Part shown: positions 25,578 through 34,565 of the stretch, in pieces
Layout: every line of letters begins with the position of its first letter
How positions within the stretch are numbered: the first letter of the stretch is position 1
Assembly (NCBI RefSeq): GCF_900149685.1
Contig: NZ_LT702999.1
Location: forward strand, 1,426,001 to 1,490,000
Direction: 5' to 3'
Source: Erythrobacter sp. Alg231-14
GTDB taxonomy: Bacteria; Pseudomonadota; Alphaproteobacteria; Sphingomonadales; Sphingomonadaceae
DNA: 64,000 nt
Position numbers and translations under genes: made by a program
Notes under the pieces: generated by a model
What the model saw: only the letters and a program-made list of their open reading frames with translations
What the model was told of the DNA's origin: nothing
Database searches by the model: none

Positions 25578-26915
25578 ATGGCACGCAAGTTCTTTGGCAC
25601 AGACGGTATCCGTGGACGGACCAATGCTGGTGTCATGACGGCGGCAACGGCAATGCGCGTTGGCCAAGCGGCGGGGAATTATTTCGTGCGCGGCGGCCAC
25701 CGTCACCGGGTTGTGATTGGAAAAGACACGCGGTTGTCAGGTTACATGATGGAAAGCGCATTGGTCGCTGGTTTCACCAGCGTCGGGATGGACGTGATCA
25801 TGACAGGCCCATTGCCAACACCTGCGATCGCCCTGTTAACACGGGAAATGCGCGCCGATTTGGGCGTGATGATTTCTGCAAGCCACAACCTTTTTCCCGA
25901 CAATGGCATCAAATTGTTCGGTCCGGATGGGTTCAAACTTTCTGACGAAGTCGAAGCCGAGATTGAAGCTTTGTTGGAAGTGGAGCCGCAATTGGCCATG
26001 CCCGAGGGGATCGGACGCGCGCGGCGGATCGAAGACGCCCGTGGCCGCTACATTCACGCGCTCAAACAATCGGTTTCGAACGAGGTCAGTTTTGATGGAT
26101 TGAAAGTTGTCGTCGATTGCGCCCACGGCGCCGCCTATCAAGTTGCACCATCGGCCATCTGGGAATTGGGTGCAGAGGTGATCACCTTGGGCGTCACCCC
26201 CAATGGAACCAACATCAACGACGGGGTTGGTTCAACCGCGATAGAGGCGCTTCAGGCGAAAGTCGTAGAAGAGGCCGCCGATATTGGCATTGCGTTGGAT
26301 GGCGATGCCGACCGGCTGATCGTCGTCGATGAAAAAGGGACAAAGGTCGATGGCGATCAAATCATGGCCCTTATCGCCACACGCATGCATGAAAAGGGCG
26401 CCCTTACCGGTGGCGGCGTCGTTGCCACGATCATGTCCAACCTTGGTTTGGAACGCTATTTCGAAGGACTTGGCCTTACGCTGGAGAGGACAAAAGTCGG
26501 CGATCGATATGTGTTGGAGCGGATGAAAGAAGGCGGCTTCAACGTTGGCGGTGAACAATCCGGCCACATGATTATGTTGGACCACGCAACGACCGGCGAT
26601 GGTTCGGTCGCCGCCTTGCGCGTTCTGACCAGCCTTGTTCGATCACAAAAACCGGCAAGCGAAATTCTCCACCTGTTTGATCCTGTTCCTCAATTGCTCA
26701 AGAACGTCCGATATGATGGCGGCGCACCGCTGGAAAATGACACAGTGAAAACGGTGATCGCCGATGCAGAGGCCGAATTGCTCGGAAAAGGGCGGCTGGT
26801 CATTCGCCCATCTGGCACCGAACCTGTCATCCGCGTCATGGCCGAAGGTGACGACGCGACACAGGTTGAAAGCGTCGTTGACCGCGTCTGTGACGCAGTG
26901 CGCGCGGCAACATAA
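25578..26915 (+). CDS. glmM: Phosphoglucosamine mutase
   Basis: A 445-residue alpha-D-phosphohexomutase that converts glucosamine-6-phosphate to glucosamine-1-phosphate for peptidoglycan and LPS synthesis. The start [10 protein letters not shown], the phosphoserine S102 in MISASHN, the metal loop LDGDADRLI and the sugar-binding GGEQSGH are all intact, with the phosphate-binding [12 protein letters not shown] at the end. The ATG at 25578 gives the canonical N-terminus; an in-frame ATG at 25560 would add six residues. It leads a tight operon with DUF1272, thiD and a desaturase. Confidence 0.97.
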   Translation: MARKFFGTDGIRGRTNAGVMTAATAMRVGQAAGNYFVRGGHRHRVVIGKDTRLSGYMMESALVAGFTSVGMDVIMTGPLPTPAIALLTREMRADLGVMISASHNLFPDNGIKLFGPDGFKLSDEVEAEIEALLEVEPQLAMPEGIGRARRIEDARGRYIHALKQSVSNEVSFDGLKVVVDCAHGAAYQVAPSAIWELGAEVITLGVTPNGTNINDGVGSTAIEALQAKVVEEAADIGIALDGDADRLIVVDEKGTKVDGDQIMALIATRMHEKGALTGGGVVATIMSNLGLERYFEGLGLTLERTKVGDRYVLERMKEGGFNVGGEQSGHMIMLDHATTGDGSVAALRVLTSLVRSQKPASEILHLFDPVPQLLKNVRYDGGAPLENDTVKTVIADAEAELLGKGRLVIRPSGTEPVIRVMAEGDDATQVESVVDRVCDAVRAAT

Positions 26916-26925
26916 GGGCACAACC

Positions 26926-27150
26926 ATGCTTGAAATGCGCCCTGATTGCGAACGTTGCGGCAGCGATCTACCGGCCGAAGCGCCCGGTGGTTTCATCTGC
27001 AGTTTTGAATGCACATTCTGCGCGCCATGCGCCGAAGAATTGGATGACATCTGCCCGAATTGCGGCGGTGAATTGATGGATCGGCCCACCCGGACACGCG
27101 CGCTGCAAGAAAAATACCCCGCCAGCACAGAGCGAAAGTTCCAAGGATGA
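26926..27150 (+). CDS. DUF1272 zinc-ribbon-like small protein
   Basis: A 74-residue Cys-rich protein. Paired cysteines appear as RPDCERCGSDL, FICSFECTFCAPCAEEL and CPNCGG, which fits a metal-binding double zinc ribbon and the DUF1272 family. Function unknown. It starts 10 nt after glmM and its stop overlaps the thiD start by 4 nt, so it is co-translated within the operon. Confidence 0.82.
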   Translation: MLEMRPDCERCGSDLPAEAPGGFICSFECTFCAPCAEELDDICPNCGGELMDRPTRTRALQEKYPASTERKFQG

Positions 27151-27995
27151 ACGGGTCAAAAGACACACCGTCCGAACGAACTCCACCACGTGTTTTATCG
27201 ATTGCGGGATCGGATTCATCGGGCGGCGCGGGAATCCAAGCCGACATCAAGACAATCACCATGCTGGGCGGATACGCGATGACCGCGATCACCACCGTGA
27301 CCGCGCAAAACAGCGTGGGCGTTCAAGCCATCGTGCCATTGGCCGGACAGGTCGTGGGGCAACAAATAGCGTCCTGTGTCGATGATATAGGTGTGGACGC
27401 GATCAAGATCGGCATGTTGCACGACGCCGATATCATCGCTCAGACGGCGCGGGCATTATCTGTGTTGGATGTACCGATCGTGCTGGATCCAGTCATGATT
27501 TCGACAAGCGGCGCCGCGTTGATCGATCCCAAAGCCATCACAGCAATGCGCGAGGAGCTGTTCCCGCTGGCAACTCTGATCACACCAAACCTACCCGAGT
27601 TGGGGCATTTGTTGGAACGCAATGTGACCAGCAGTGCGCAAATGACCGAGGCAGCCGAAGAATTGAGCAAGAAAACCGGCGCTGCGGTTCTCGCCAAAGG
27701 TGGCCACACCGAAGATCAACGCATCATCGATGTATTGGTCCAACGGTTCGCGCAAGAGGACGCCCCGGATATTTGGCGCGGTGTGCAATTCGACCATGCG
27801 CGGATCAACACGCCGCACACGCACGGCACCGGATGCACCCTTTCTTCTGCCATCGCGACCCTATTGGCCCATGGCCAACCGTTGGAGCACGCGGTTCGAT
27901 TGGGCCGGAATTTTGTCCTGCGCGCGATTGAAAGCGCGCCGGGTTATGGCGAAGGCAACGGTCCCTTAGGGCATCACGCGGTCCGAAAATTATGA
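27147..27995 (+). CDS. thiD: Hydroxymethylpyrimidine/phosphomethylpyrimidine kinase
   Basis: A 282-residue ribokinase-fold kinase that phosphorylates HMP and HMP-P in thiamine synthesis. The N-terminal IAGSDSSGGAGIQADIKT, the mid-region VLDPVMISTSG and TPNLPELGHLL, and the C-terminal anion-hole motif THGTGCTLSSAIA are all present. Overlaps by 4 nt with both neighbours show tight coupling between DUF1272 and the desaturase. No THI-box riboswitch is visible upstream because the gene sits inside the glmM operon. Confidence 0.95.
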   Translation: MNGSKDTPSERTPPRVLSIAGSDSSGGAGIQADIKTITMLGGYAMTAITTVTAQNSVGVQAIVPLAGQVVGQQIASCVDDIGVDAIKIGMLHDADIIAQTARALSVLDVPIVLDPVMISTSGAALIDPKAITAMREELFPLATLITPNLPELGHLLERNVTSSAQMTEAAEELSKKTGAAVLAKGGHTEDQRIIDVLVQRFAQEDAPDIWRGVQFDHARINTPHTHGTGCTLSSAIATLLAHGQPLEHAVRLGRNFVLRAIESAPGYGEGNGPLGHHAVRKL

Positions 27996-28903
27996 TGGCG
28001 CCGGTGATCCGGATCGATGGCAGCGTGGCAGATCCCACCGCTGGCACCGTTCGGATCGACTGGCCAAAGGCAGTATGGAACGGCGCGATGTTGTTGGGCA
28101 CGGCCTGCGCGATCGCGTTGGCAACATGGCAAAGCGTGCTGCTCTTTCTTGCGCTGACATACGCGACCCTTTTGATCGGCCATAGCGTGGGCATGCATCG
28201 CATGATGATCCATCGCAGCTTCAAATCACCGCGCTGGTTCGCCCGCATTCTGATCTATATCGGCACCCTTGTTGGAGTGTCAGGACCATCGGGTATCATC
28301 GCCATCCATGACATTCGCGATTGGGCGCAACGCGAACCGGCATGTCACGATTTCTTCGCTCACCGCCGATCACTGTTTCAGGATTTGGTCTGGAACCTAA
28401 CATGCCGATTTGAATTTGACCGAACACCCGTTCTCACAATCGAGAGCAAAATCGCCGACGACGCATTCTATCAATTCTTGGATGCGACGTGGCGATGGCA
28501 TCAATTGCTGATCGCCATTGTCCTGTATTGGATCGGTGGTTGGCCATTTGTCCTATGGGGCATCTGCGCCAGAGTCTTTGTCAGCGCAGCGGGCCATTGG
28601 ACAATCACCTATTTCTGTCACAACCCCGGTCCGGGGCGATGGCAGGTCAAGGCCGCAGGTATCCAAGCATCAAACCTGCCTGGCTTAGGCCTGCTGACTT
28701 ACGGAGAATGCTGGCACAACAATCACCACGCCTTTCCCGAAAGCGCGCGAATTGGGATAGAAAAAGGACAAAGCGACCCCGGTTGGTGGATCATCCGCAT
28801 GTTGGAAAATATCGGCCTTGCCTACGAAGTCGGGCGGCCCCGCGGCAACAAAGCGCGCGGCGACCTGCTCGACCTAACTCAGGATCAGCGTTCCAATTCG
28901 TAA
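27992..28903 (+). CDS. Acyl-CoA desaturase-like protein with altered second histidine box
   Basis: A 303-residue membrane protein of the delta-9 desaturase group. Box 1 is HSVGMHR. The third box is GECWHNNHHAFP, near-perfect. In place of the usual HxxHH second box it reads IHDIRDWAQREPACHDFFAH, so the middle ligands are rearranged (HDxRDW...CHDxxxH). I believe this variant recurs in sphingomonad relatives, so it may bind metal differently, or use a different substrate. Four hydrophobic segments fit the fold. It is the last gene of the glmM operon (4-nt overlap with thiD) and its end overlaps the convergent LOG gene by 19 nt. Confidence 0.75.
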   Translation: MMAPVIRIDGSVADPTAGTVRIDWPKAVWNGAMLLGTACAIALATWQSVLLFLALTYATLLIGHSVGMHRMMIHRSFKSPRWFARILIYIGTLVGVSGPSGIIAIHDIRDWAQREPACHDFFAHRRSLFQDLVWNLTCRFEFDRTPVLTIESKIADDAFYQFLDATWRWHQLLIAIVLYWIGGWPFVLWGICARVFVSAAGHWTITYFCHNPGPGRWQVKAAGIQASNLPGLGLLTYGECWHNNHHAFPESARIGIEKGQSDPGWWIIRMLENIGLAYEVGRPRGNKARGDLLDLTQDQRSNS

Positions 28904-29769
28904 AACTCGGCAATGTGCGCCCAAGCTTCATCGGCAGTTTCGCACCATTGGAACAAATCGAGGTCTTTCTTTGAAATCGTGCCTTCTTCGGCGATCGCTT
29001 CAAAATTCACGACGCGAGTCCAAAAATCTTTGCCGAACAACAAGATCGGGATCGGCTTCATCTTGCCTGTCTGGATTAAAGTCAGCAATTCAAAGAATTC
29101 ATCGAACGTGCCGAAACCACCTGGGAACACTGCAACCGCGCGAGCGCGCAGCAGGAAGTGCATCTTGCGAAGGGCAAAATAGTGGAAGTTGAGCGACAGA
29201 TACGGCGTCACATAAGGGTTCGGCGCTTGCTCATGCGGCAGCACAATATTCAACCCGATCGACTCGCTGCCTGCGTCGCTGGCGCCGCGATTGCCTGCTT
29301 CCATGATTGATGGGCCGCCTCCGGTTGTGACGACAAATTGACGCTTTCCATCCTCGATGATGGCTTTCTCAGAGACCAGGCGCGAAAGCTTGTAGGCCTC
29401 TTCGTAATATTTGGCTTTTTCGGCTTGCCTGGCCGCGACCCTTTGTTCGTATTCATCGCCGTCTTTGGCCGCATCGATGCGCGCTTGCCCCTCTTCGGGG
29501 GACGGTATCCGCGCCGATCCGTACATCACCATCGTCGATCCGACCCGCGCCTCGTCTAGAAGCATTTCGGGTTTCAGCAATTCGAGCTGGAAACGGACCG
29601 GGCGAAGTTCATCGCGCAGCAGAAATTCGTGGTCGCTAAACGCCAGTTTATAAGCGGGATGTTCGGTTTGAGGGGTGCTTTCCGGAGCTTCATCGGCAAA
29701 GCGGCTCTCCTCACCAGCGCGGTAGAATTTGCGGTCGGTGAGGTCGTGATCGGGGTTTTTATCTGTCAT
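28885..29769 (-). CDS. LOG-family / TIGR00730-type Rossmann-fold protein
   Basis: A 294-residue protein with the lysine-decarboxylase-like LOG signature PGGFGTFDEFFELLTLIQTG and upstream VTTGGGPSIMEAGNRGA. Such proteins hydrolyse nucleoside 5'-monophosphates to base plus ribose phosphate. It is longer than classic LOG proteins because of an N-terminal extension of about 100 residues (with LLKPEMLLDEARVGSTMVMY). Start at the ATG at 29769. Its 3' end overlaps the convergent desaturase by 19 nt. Confidence 0.85.
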   Translation of the reverse strand: MTDKNPDHDLTDRKFYRAGEESRFADEAPESTPQTEHPAYKLAFSDHEFLLRDELRPVRFQLELLKPEMLLDEARVGSTMVMYGSARIPSPEEGQARIDAAKDGDEYEQRVAARQAEKAKYYEEAYKLSRLVSEKAIIEDGKRQFVVTTGGGPSIMEAGNRGASDAGSESIGLNIVLPHEQAPNPYVTPYLSLNFHYFALRKMHFLLRARAVAVFPGGFGTFDEFFELLTLIQTGKMKPIPILLFGKDFWTRVVNFEAIAEEGTISKKDLDLFQWCETADEAWAHIAEFYELER

Positions 29770-29905
29770 TCATTCTCATCTAGGCGCGCCAAGCAGCACC
29801 GGCAAGGCCCTGCTTGCTTAAGCAGTCGCGCTAGGTTGCTTGCTCTGCGAAGCCACCCCTGTTACTTTCGCATCAGGTTCTGACGCCACTATTCGCGTCA
29901 GTGAT

Positions 29906-31180
29906 ATGAAAGAATTCAATATGGCGGATACACTTCCGCCGGACGCACAAAAAAGTGCTGGTAAAAAACGGGGCCGTAAGTCCGGTAAAGTAGCCGATTT
30001 TCGCTACAAACGCTCCAACCAGCCCGGCAAACGGTCACGCCAATCGCGCGCGGGTCATCCACGCAAGGACGATGGCAACCAATCCAAAAATTCGCCGCGC
30101 GCAGCACATGGCGATAAACGCGCGCAATCCGCACGGGCTCCGGCAATGTCGGGTGCACCGCGAAAAGGCGAAGCCTATGCTGCGCTTGACCTTGGCACCA
30201 ACAATTGCCGGCTTTTGATCGCCCGTCCCTCTGGCAAAGATTTCACCGTGATCGACGCGTTCAGCCGGGTCGTGAAACTGGGTGAAGATCTTGCGACCAG
30301 TGGGCGGCTTTCTGATGAAGCGATGGATAGGGCCTTGGGCGCGTTAAAGATCTGCGCGGAAAAATTGCGGCGGCGCAATGTCCGGCTAGCCCGATCAGTC
30401 GCCACCGAAGCGTGCCGTAGAGCCATCAACGGCGCCGCTTTCATTGAACGGGTTCGGCAAGAAACTGGCATAGCCCTCGACATTATTAGCGCCGAGGAAG
30501 AGGCCCGTTTGGCCGTGCTGGGTTGCCATATTTTGTTGGAGCAAGGCGAAGGCCCTGCAGTGATTTTCGACATTGGCGGCGGATCCACTGAGTTGGTCTT
30601 GCTCCAACCCGGTGGGAAAATTCCCGAGATCATCGATTGGCAAAGCGTGCCCTGGGGCGTCGTTTCGTTGACTGATACGGTTGGTAAAAACGGATCCGAT
30701 CGAGAAGCACGGTTGGAGCGTTACGCTCGTATGCGTGAGGTAGTGTCCGAAAGCTTTGCCCCATTTGCGAAACGAATTGCGGGTTCGGCAAACCAAGAGG
30801 ACATCCGACTGCTCGGCACAAGCGGTACGGTCACCACCCTTGCCAGCCTGCATCTCGAATTGCCGCATTATGATCGCAAGGCGGTCGATGGCTTGATCGT
30901 GCCATCCCACGCCATGCGCGCGATCAGCACGGATTTATCGGGAATGTCACCCGACGAACGAAGCACATTGCCTTGCATAGGCCAGGATCGGGCCGATTTG
31001 GTTGTGGCGGGATGCGCGATTTTGGAATCAATTTTGGATTTATGGCCAGCCGAACGGTTGGGCGTTGCGGATCGCGGCATTCGCGAAGGGATTTTGCGCA
31101 GTTTGATGGCAGCCGAACGACACAGCGAGCGGAGCCTTAAAGCGCTTCATGAAACGCGCGCAGAAAAAGGGGGGCGATAG
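29906..31180 (+). CDS. Ppx/GppA family phosphatase
   Basis: An exopolyphosphatase/guanosine pentaphosphatase-family protein of the actin-like ATPase superfamily. The core starts at about residue 88: YAALDLGTNNCRLLIARP, VARSVATEACRRA, FDIGGGSTELV and LLGTSGTVTTLASLHLELP. The N-terminal 80 residues are very basic (KKRGRKSGK, Arg/Lys/Ser rich) and probably disordered, perhaps nucleic-acid or polyphosphate binding. Starts at 29906 and 29921 are both possible; neither has a strong ribosome-binding site. The stop is immediately followed by the rlmE start codon. Confidence 0.85.
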   Translation: MKEFNMADTLPPDAQKSAGKKRGRKSGKVADFRYKRSNQPGKRSRQSRAGHPRKDDGNQSKNSPRAAHGDKRAQSARAPAMSGAPRKGEAYAALDLGTNNCRLLIARPSGKDFTVIDAFSRVVKLGEDLATSGRLSDEAMDRALGALKICAEKLRRRNVRLARSVATEACRRAINGAAFIERVRQETGIALDIISAEEEARLAVLGCHILLEQGEGPAVIFDIGGGSTELVLLQPGGKIPEIIDWQSVPWGVVSLTDTVGKNGSDREARLERYARMREVVSESFAPFAKRIAGSANQEDIRLLGTSGTVTTLASLHLELPHYDRKAVDGLIVPSHAMRAISTDLSGMSPDERSTLPCIGQDRADLVVAGCAILESILDLWPAERLGVADRGIREGILRSLMAAERHSERSLKALHETRAEKGGR

Positions 31181-31846
31181 ATGTCCCGTTCCGGAAAAGA
31201 CCCCGATCGACGCGTGAGAACCGCGAAAAAGCGGACCGCGTCTCAAGTCCGTTGGTTGGAGCGTCAGCTTAACGACCCCTATGTCAAACAAGCAAAGGCC
31301 GATGGCTATCGCAGCCGAGCGGCGTACAAATTGATCGAATTGGACGATCGCTTTTCGCTAATCCGCAAAGCGCGCCGGATCGTGGATTTGGGCATCGCGC
31401 CGGGCGGGTGGAGCCAGGTCGTTCGGGCAAAATCGCCCAAGGCCGAAGTCGTCGGTATCGATCTGCTGCCGACCGAACCGATCGACGGCGTTACGATATT
31501 TGAGATGGATTTCATGGACGACGCCGCGCCCGCCGCCCTTGAAGATGCCTTGGGCGGGGCTCCGGACCTTGTTTTATCAGACATGGCCGCGAACACCGTT
31601 GGCCACAAACAAACCGATCACTTGCGCACGATGGCCTTGGTCGAAGCGGGCGCATGGTTTGCGACCGAGACGCTAGAAAAAGGCGGGGCATTTGTTGCCA
31701 AAGTCTTGGCCGGCGGGACCGACACCGAATTGCTAAATCTGCTGAAGAAACACTTCACCAGCGTCAAACACGCCAAACCCCCGGCGAGCCGTAAGGGCTC
31801 ATCGGAGTGGTACGTCGTTGCTCAAGGATTTAAAGGGCGGGACTGA
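31181..31846 (+). CDS. rlmE: 23S rRNA 2'-O-ribose U2552 methyltransferase RlmE
   Basis: A 221-residue FtsJ/RrmJ-family SAM methyltransferase. SAM-binding motif DLGIAPGGWSQV and the K-D-K-E catalytic tetrad are visible: K in SRAAYKLIELD, D in LSDMAANTVG, K in FVAKVLAGG and E in SSEWYVVA. It methylates U2552 (E. coli numbering) in the peptidyl-transferase A-loop of assembled 50S subunits. It begins directly after the phosphatase stop codon, so the two are cotranscribed. Confidence 0.94.
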   Translation: MSRSGKDPDRRVRTAKKRTASQVRWLERQLNDPYVKQAKADGYRSRAAYKLIELDDRFSLIRKARRIVDLGIAPGGWSQVVRAKSPKAEVVGIDLLPTEPIDGVTIFEMDFMDDAAPAALEDALGGAPDLVLSDMAANTVGHKQTDHLRTMALVEAGAWFATETLEKGGAFVAKVLAGGTDTELLNLLKKHFTSVKHAKPPASRKGSSEWYVVAQGFKGRD

Positions 31847-31868
31847 TCCCGCCCAAAGCGCAATTGGC

Positions 31869-32564
31869 TTATTCGCCGGCTTGTGCCGCTGCGGTTTCTT
31901 CTGATGTTGATTCCGCTGCTTCTTGGTTGCCTTCAACCTCTGCGACTTCATCCGCAATGGCTTCGGCTTCTTCGGCGGCCACCGCGACATATTCAGGAAC
32001 TGGCAGGTTTGAGCCGTTCTCATTCATGTAAAGCGCGACAGCAGCGCGATCTTCGATTTTCGAAAGACCGGCAAAGCCCATTTTCGTGCCGTCCATGTAA
32101 CTGCGTGGGTTGTTAAGCCAATCGTTCATTTCGTCCCAGCCCCACTGACCGCCAAAGCTGGTCATAGCGGTGGAATATTCATAGCCAGACACTGCACCGA
32201 CATTGGCGCCCATAATGCCATGAAGGTTAGGGCCCGTGCCATTGGCGCCGCCCGCATCGATCGTGTGACATGCAACACATTTGGCAAAGACTTTTTCACC
32301 GGCGGAAACATCAACGCCTTCCATGCTCAACGCCTGAGTCATGGTCATTTCCACTTCGTCAACGTCTTCTTCGACGCCTTCGATCACGTAGCCGACTGTC
32401 TCAGGCCGTTCTGGATCGGTGCCGTCAAAATGCTTGGCACTCAAATACGATAGGCCAAGCCCCAGACCGGCTGCGAAAAGCACCCAGCCCGCTGCTGTGT
32501 TGAACAGGTCGCTCGAGCCCGTTTCGGTGCTCTGCGGTGCGTCGTTGTTGGTTTTGTCTGTCAT
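31869..32564 (-). CDS. Membrane-anchored c-type cytochrome
   Basis: A 231-residue protein with one N-terminal membrane anchor (about 22-42, AGWVLFAAGLGLGLSY), a periplasmic class I cytochrome c domain with heme motif CVACH and Met ligand in GTKMGF, and an acidic, Ala/Glu-rich tail of about 40 residues. It resembles CycM-type cytochromes that shuttle electrons to terminal oxidases. The open frame runs to 32681, but the ATG at 32564 gives the family start. It is divergent from pheA, an arrangement conserved in many sphingomonads. Confidence 0.9.
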   Translation of the reverse strand: MTDKTNNDAPQSTETGSSDLFNTAAGWVLFAAGLGLGLSYLSAKHFDGTDPERPETVGYVIEGVEEDVDEVEMTMTQALSMEGVDVSAGEKVFAKCVACHTIDAGGANGTGPNLHGIMGANVGAVSGYEYSTAMTSFGGQWGWDEMNDWLNNPRSYMDGTKMGFAGLSKIEDRAAVALYMNENGSNLPVPEYVAVAAEEAEAIADEVAEVEGNQEAAESTSEETAAAQAGE

Positions 32565-32763
32565 CCCGGCGTTCCCATAATGCCGCCTGTGCCACCGCGC
32601 AAGATGAAACGCATCATGAATTGGTGCATGAAACGCAAGAGATCGGTCCAAAATCGCCGCGTTCGAACGATCCACGGGCATTTCCCAACGACGAGGTCCG
32701 CGAAAAAGCGTGATTCAGCCCCCTTGCTCACTGTCTGCACAAACGTGTAGCAGCGTCGCAATC

Positions 32764-33663
32764 ATGCGTAGCTTTCCCAAACCAGCATTAGCCATCGTCG
32801 ACAAATTGCGCACCGAAGCGCAAGCGGATCCCGCGCGCGCCATCGCGTTTCAAGGATCGCCAGGTGCCAATTCCCATAGAGCCGCGATGGAAGCGCGACC
32901 CGATGCCCTGCCGTTGCCGTGTTTCAGTTTCGAGGACGCGTTGGACGCGGTCAAAGATGGCCGCGCCGGTCAAGCGATCATCCCGATCGAAAACTCTCAA
33001 CATGGCCGCGTTGCCGACATTCACTTTCTATTGCCCGAAAGCGGCCTAACGATTGTTGGTGAGTATTTTATGCCGATCCATCACGCTTTGATGGGTGTCG
33101 GCACTGGCCCGTTTGAGGCCGTCTACAGCCATCCGCAGGCATTGGGCCAATCTCGGTTCTTCTTGCGCGAAAGAGGGATCGTCCCGCTGAGTTACGCCGA
33201 CACAGCCGGTGCGGCGGCCTTTGTTAGCGAACGCGGCGACCCCAATGTCGGTGCCATCGCCCCGGCCATCGCCGCGCAGCTGTACAATCTGAACATTGTG
33301 GAGCGGCACGTCGAAGACAGCGACGACAATATGACCCGGTTTGTCATCCTTTCCGATGGGCCCGCCTTCTTGAAGGTGGACGAAGAAAAGCCCGCCATGA
33401 CCACGTTCATTTTCGAAGTGAAGAACATCCCAGCCGCGCTTTACAAAGCGCTTGGCGGATTTGCGACCAATGGCGTGAACATGACGAAATTGGAAAGCTA
33501 TCAGCACGGCACCAGCTTTTCTGCGACCCGGTTCTATGCCGACATTATCGGCGTACCCGGCGACCCCGCGGTGGACCGGGCTTTGGAAGAATGCGGCTTT
33601 TATTCCAAGGAATTGCGCATTTTGGGATCGTACCAACAAGGTCGAAAACGCGGCACGTCGTAA
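32764..33663 (+). CDS. pheA: Prephenate dehydratase
   Basis: A 299-residue enzyme making phenylpyruvate for phenylalanine synthesis. The PDT domain (about 20-200) shows IAFQGSPGANSH, IIPIENSQHGRV and the catalytic TRF in DNMTRFVIL; an ACT domain (about 213-290) carries the Phe-sensing region (AALYKALGGFATNGVNMTKLES). There is no chorismate mutase domain, so it is monofunctional. The ATG at 32764 is used; an upstream in-frame start at 32710 would add 18 residues without similarity. Confidence 0.94.
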   Translation: MRSFPKPALAIVDKLRTEAQADPARAIAFQGSPGANSHRAAMEARPDALPLPCFSFEDALDAVKDGRAGQAIIPIENSQHGRVADIHFLLPESGLTIVGEYFMPIHHALMGVGTGPFEAVYSHPQALGQSRFFLRERGIVPLSYADTAGAAAFVSERGDPNVGAIAPAIAAQLYNLNIVERHVEDSDDNMTRFVILSDGPAFLKVDEEKPAMTTFIFEVKNIPAALYKALGGFATNGVNMTKLESYQHGTSFSATRFYADIIGVPGDPAVDRALEECGFYSKELRILGSYQQGRKRGTS

Positions 33664-33703
33664 AGTAATGCGCGACGCGGCAAATGCGACTGCGGTGTTT
33701 TTG

Positions 33704-33731
33704 TTGTCATTCAAAGTAAAGATCATAAATT
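33704..33731 (+). promoter_or_regulatory. Possible promoter of the MoxR/DUF58 operon
   Basis: In an AT-rich stretch, TTGTCA (33704-33709) and TAAATT (33726-33731) are separated by 16 bp, 54 nt before the first gene of the operon. It is only a plausible sigma-70 site. Confidence 0.3.
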
Positions 33732-33785
33732 TGTGATCGAAAGTGTGTTGCACGACGCAATTACCCGTGCCACCACTGTCGGCGG

Positions 33786-34565
33786 ATGACGAAAGCTGTG
33801 CAATCCATTCCGGCAGAATCAGGGGCGCCCAATGATAGTCCCGCAGCGACCAGCGGCGGCGCTCCGGAAAGCTGGCGCGAAGTGCGCGACAATTCCGACA
33901 TTCAGTTCGAAGAGTTGGGGGTCAAACCGCCCGAAGAGATCGTACCACCTGAACCGAGTGAACCCAGCTGGCTCGAAGAAGTGCTGACAGCGTTTTTCGG
34001 CTTCCTCGGAGAAATCTTTGCGCCGGTTGGTCAATTGATCGCCATAGCCTGGCCTGTGTTGCAATGGGTCTTGTTGGGGTTGGCTGTGGTTTTTGTGCTC
34101 TACATGGTTTTGCGCAGTTTCGGGCCGCTGTCGCATCGCATCGCGAAGAAGAAAAAGGTGGTCAGCGAACCGGAATGGCAGCCCGATCGCGAAGAAAGCG
34201 TTGCCTTGCTCGAAGATGCCGATCGCTTGGCTGCCGAAGGGCGCTTTGACGAAGCGACGCATTTGTTGTTGCAACGCAGTGTGGGACAAATCGCGACGGA
34301 ACGCCCAGATTGGGTCGATCCGTCTAGCACGGCGCGCGAATTGGCCGCCCTACCCGCATTGTCTGAGGCCGCACGATCGGCCTTTTCCACCATTTCACAA
34401 CGGGTCGAGCGCAGTTTGTTCGCCTTGAGCGCATTGGATCGCACGGATTGGGAAGCGGCACGGTCCGCTTATGCAAATTTTGCTTTGGCCAAAATCGAAG
34501 CGCCTGATCAACAATCAATCGACCACACACCTCAACGCAAATTTGGCCGCAAGGTGTCGGCATGA
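33786..34565 (+). CDS. DUF4129 domain protein, first gene of MoxR operon
   Basis: A 259-residue protein: a soluble N-terminal part, one membrane helix (about 82-108, VLQWVLLGLAVVFVLYMVLR) and a C-terminal DUF4129-type helical domain with DADRLAAEGRFDEATHLLLQ and STARELAALP. Proteins of this type sit with MoxR/DUF58 genes and probably belong to a membrane complex, function unknown. Its stop overlaps the DUF4350 start by 4 nt. Confidence 0.75.
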   Translation: MTKAVQSIPAESGAPNDSPAATSGGAPESWREVRDNSDIQFEELGVKPPEEIVPPEPSEPSWLEEVLTAFFGFLGEIFAPVGQLIAIAWPVLQWVLLGLAVVFVLYMVLRSFGPLSHRIAKKKKVVSEPEWQPDREESVALLEDADRLAAEGRFDEATHLLLQRSVGQIATERPDWVDPSSTARELAALPALSEAARSAFSTISQRVERSLFALSALDRTDWEAARSAYANFALAKIEAPDQQSIDHTPQRKFGRKVSA

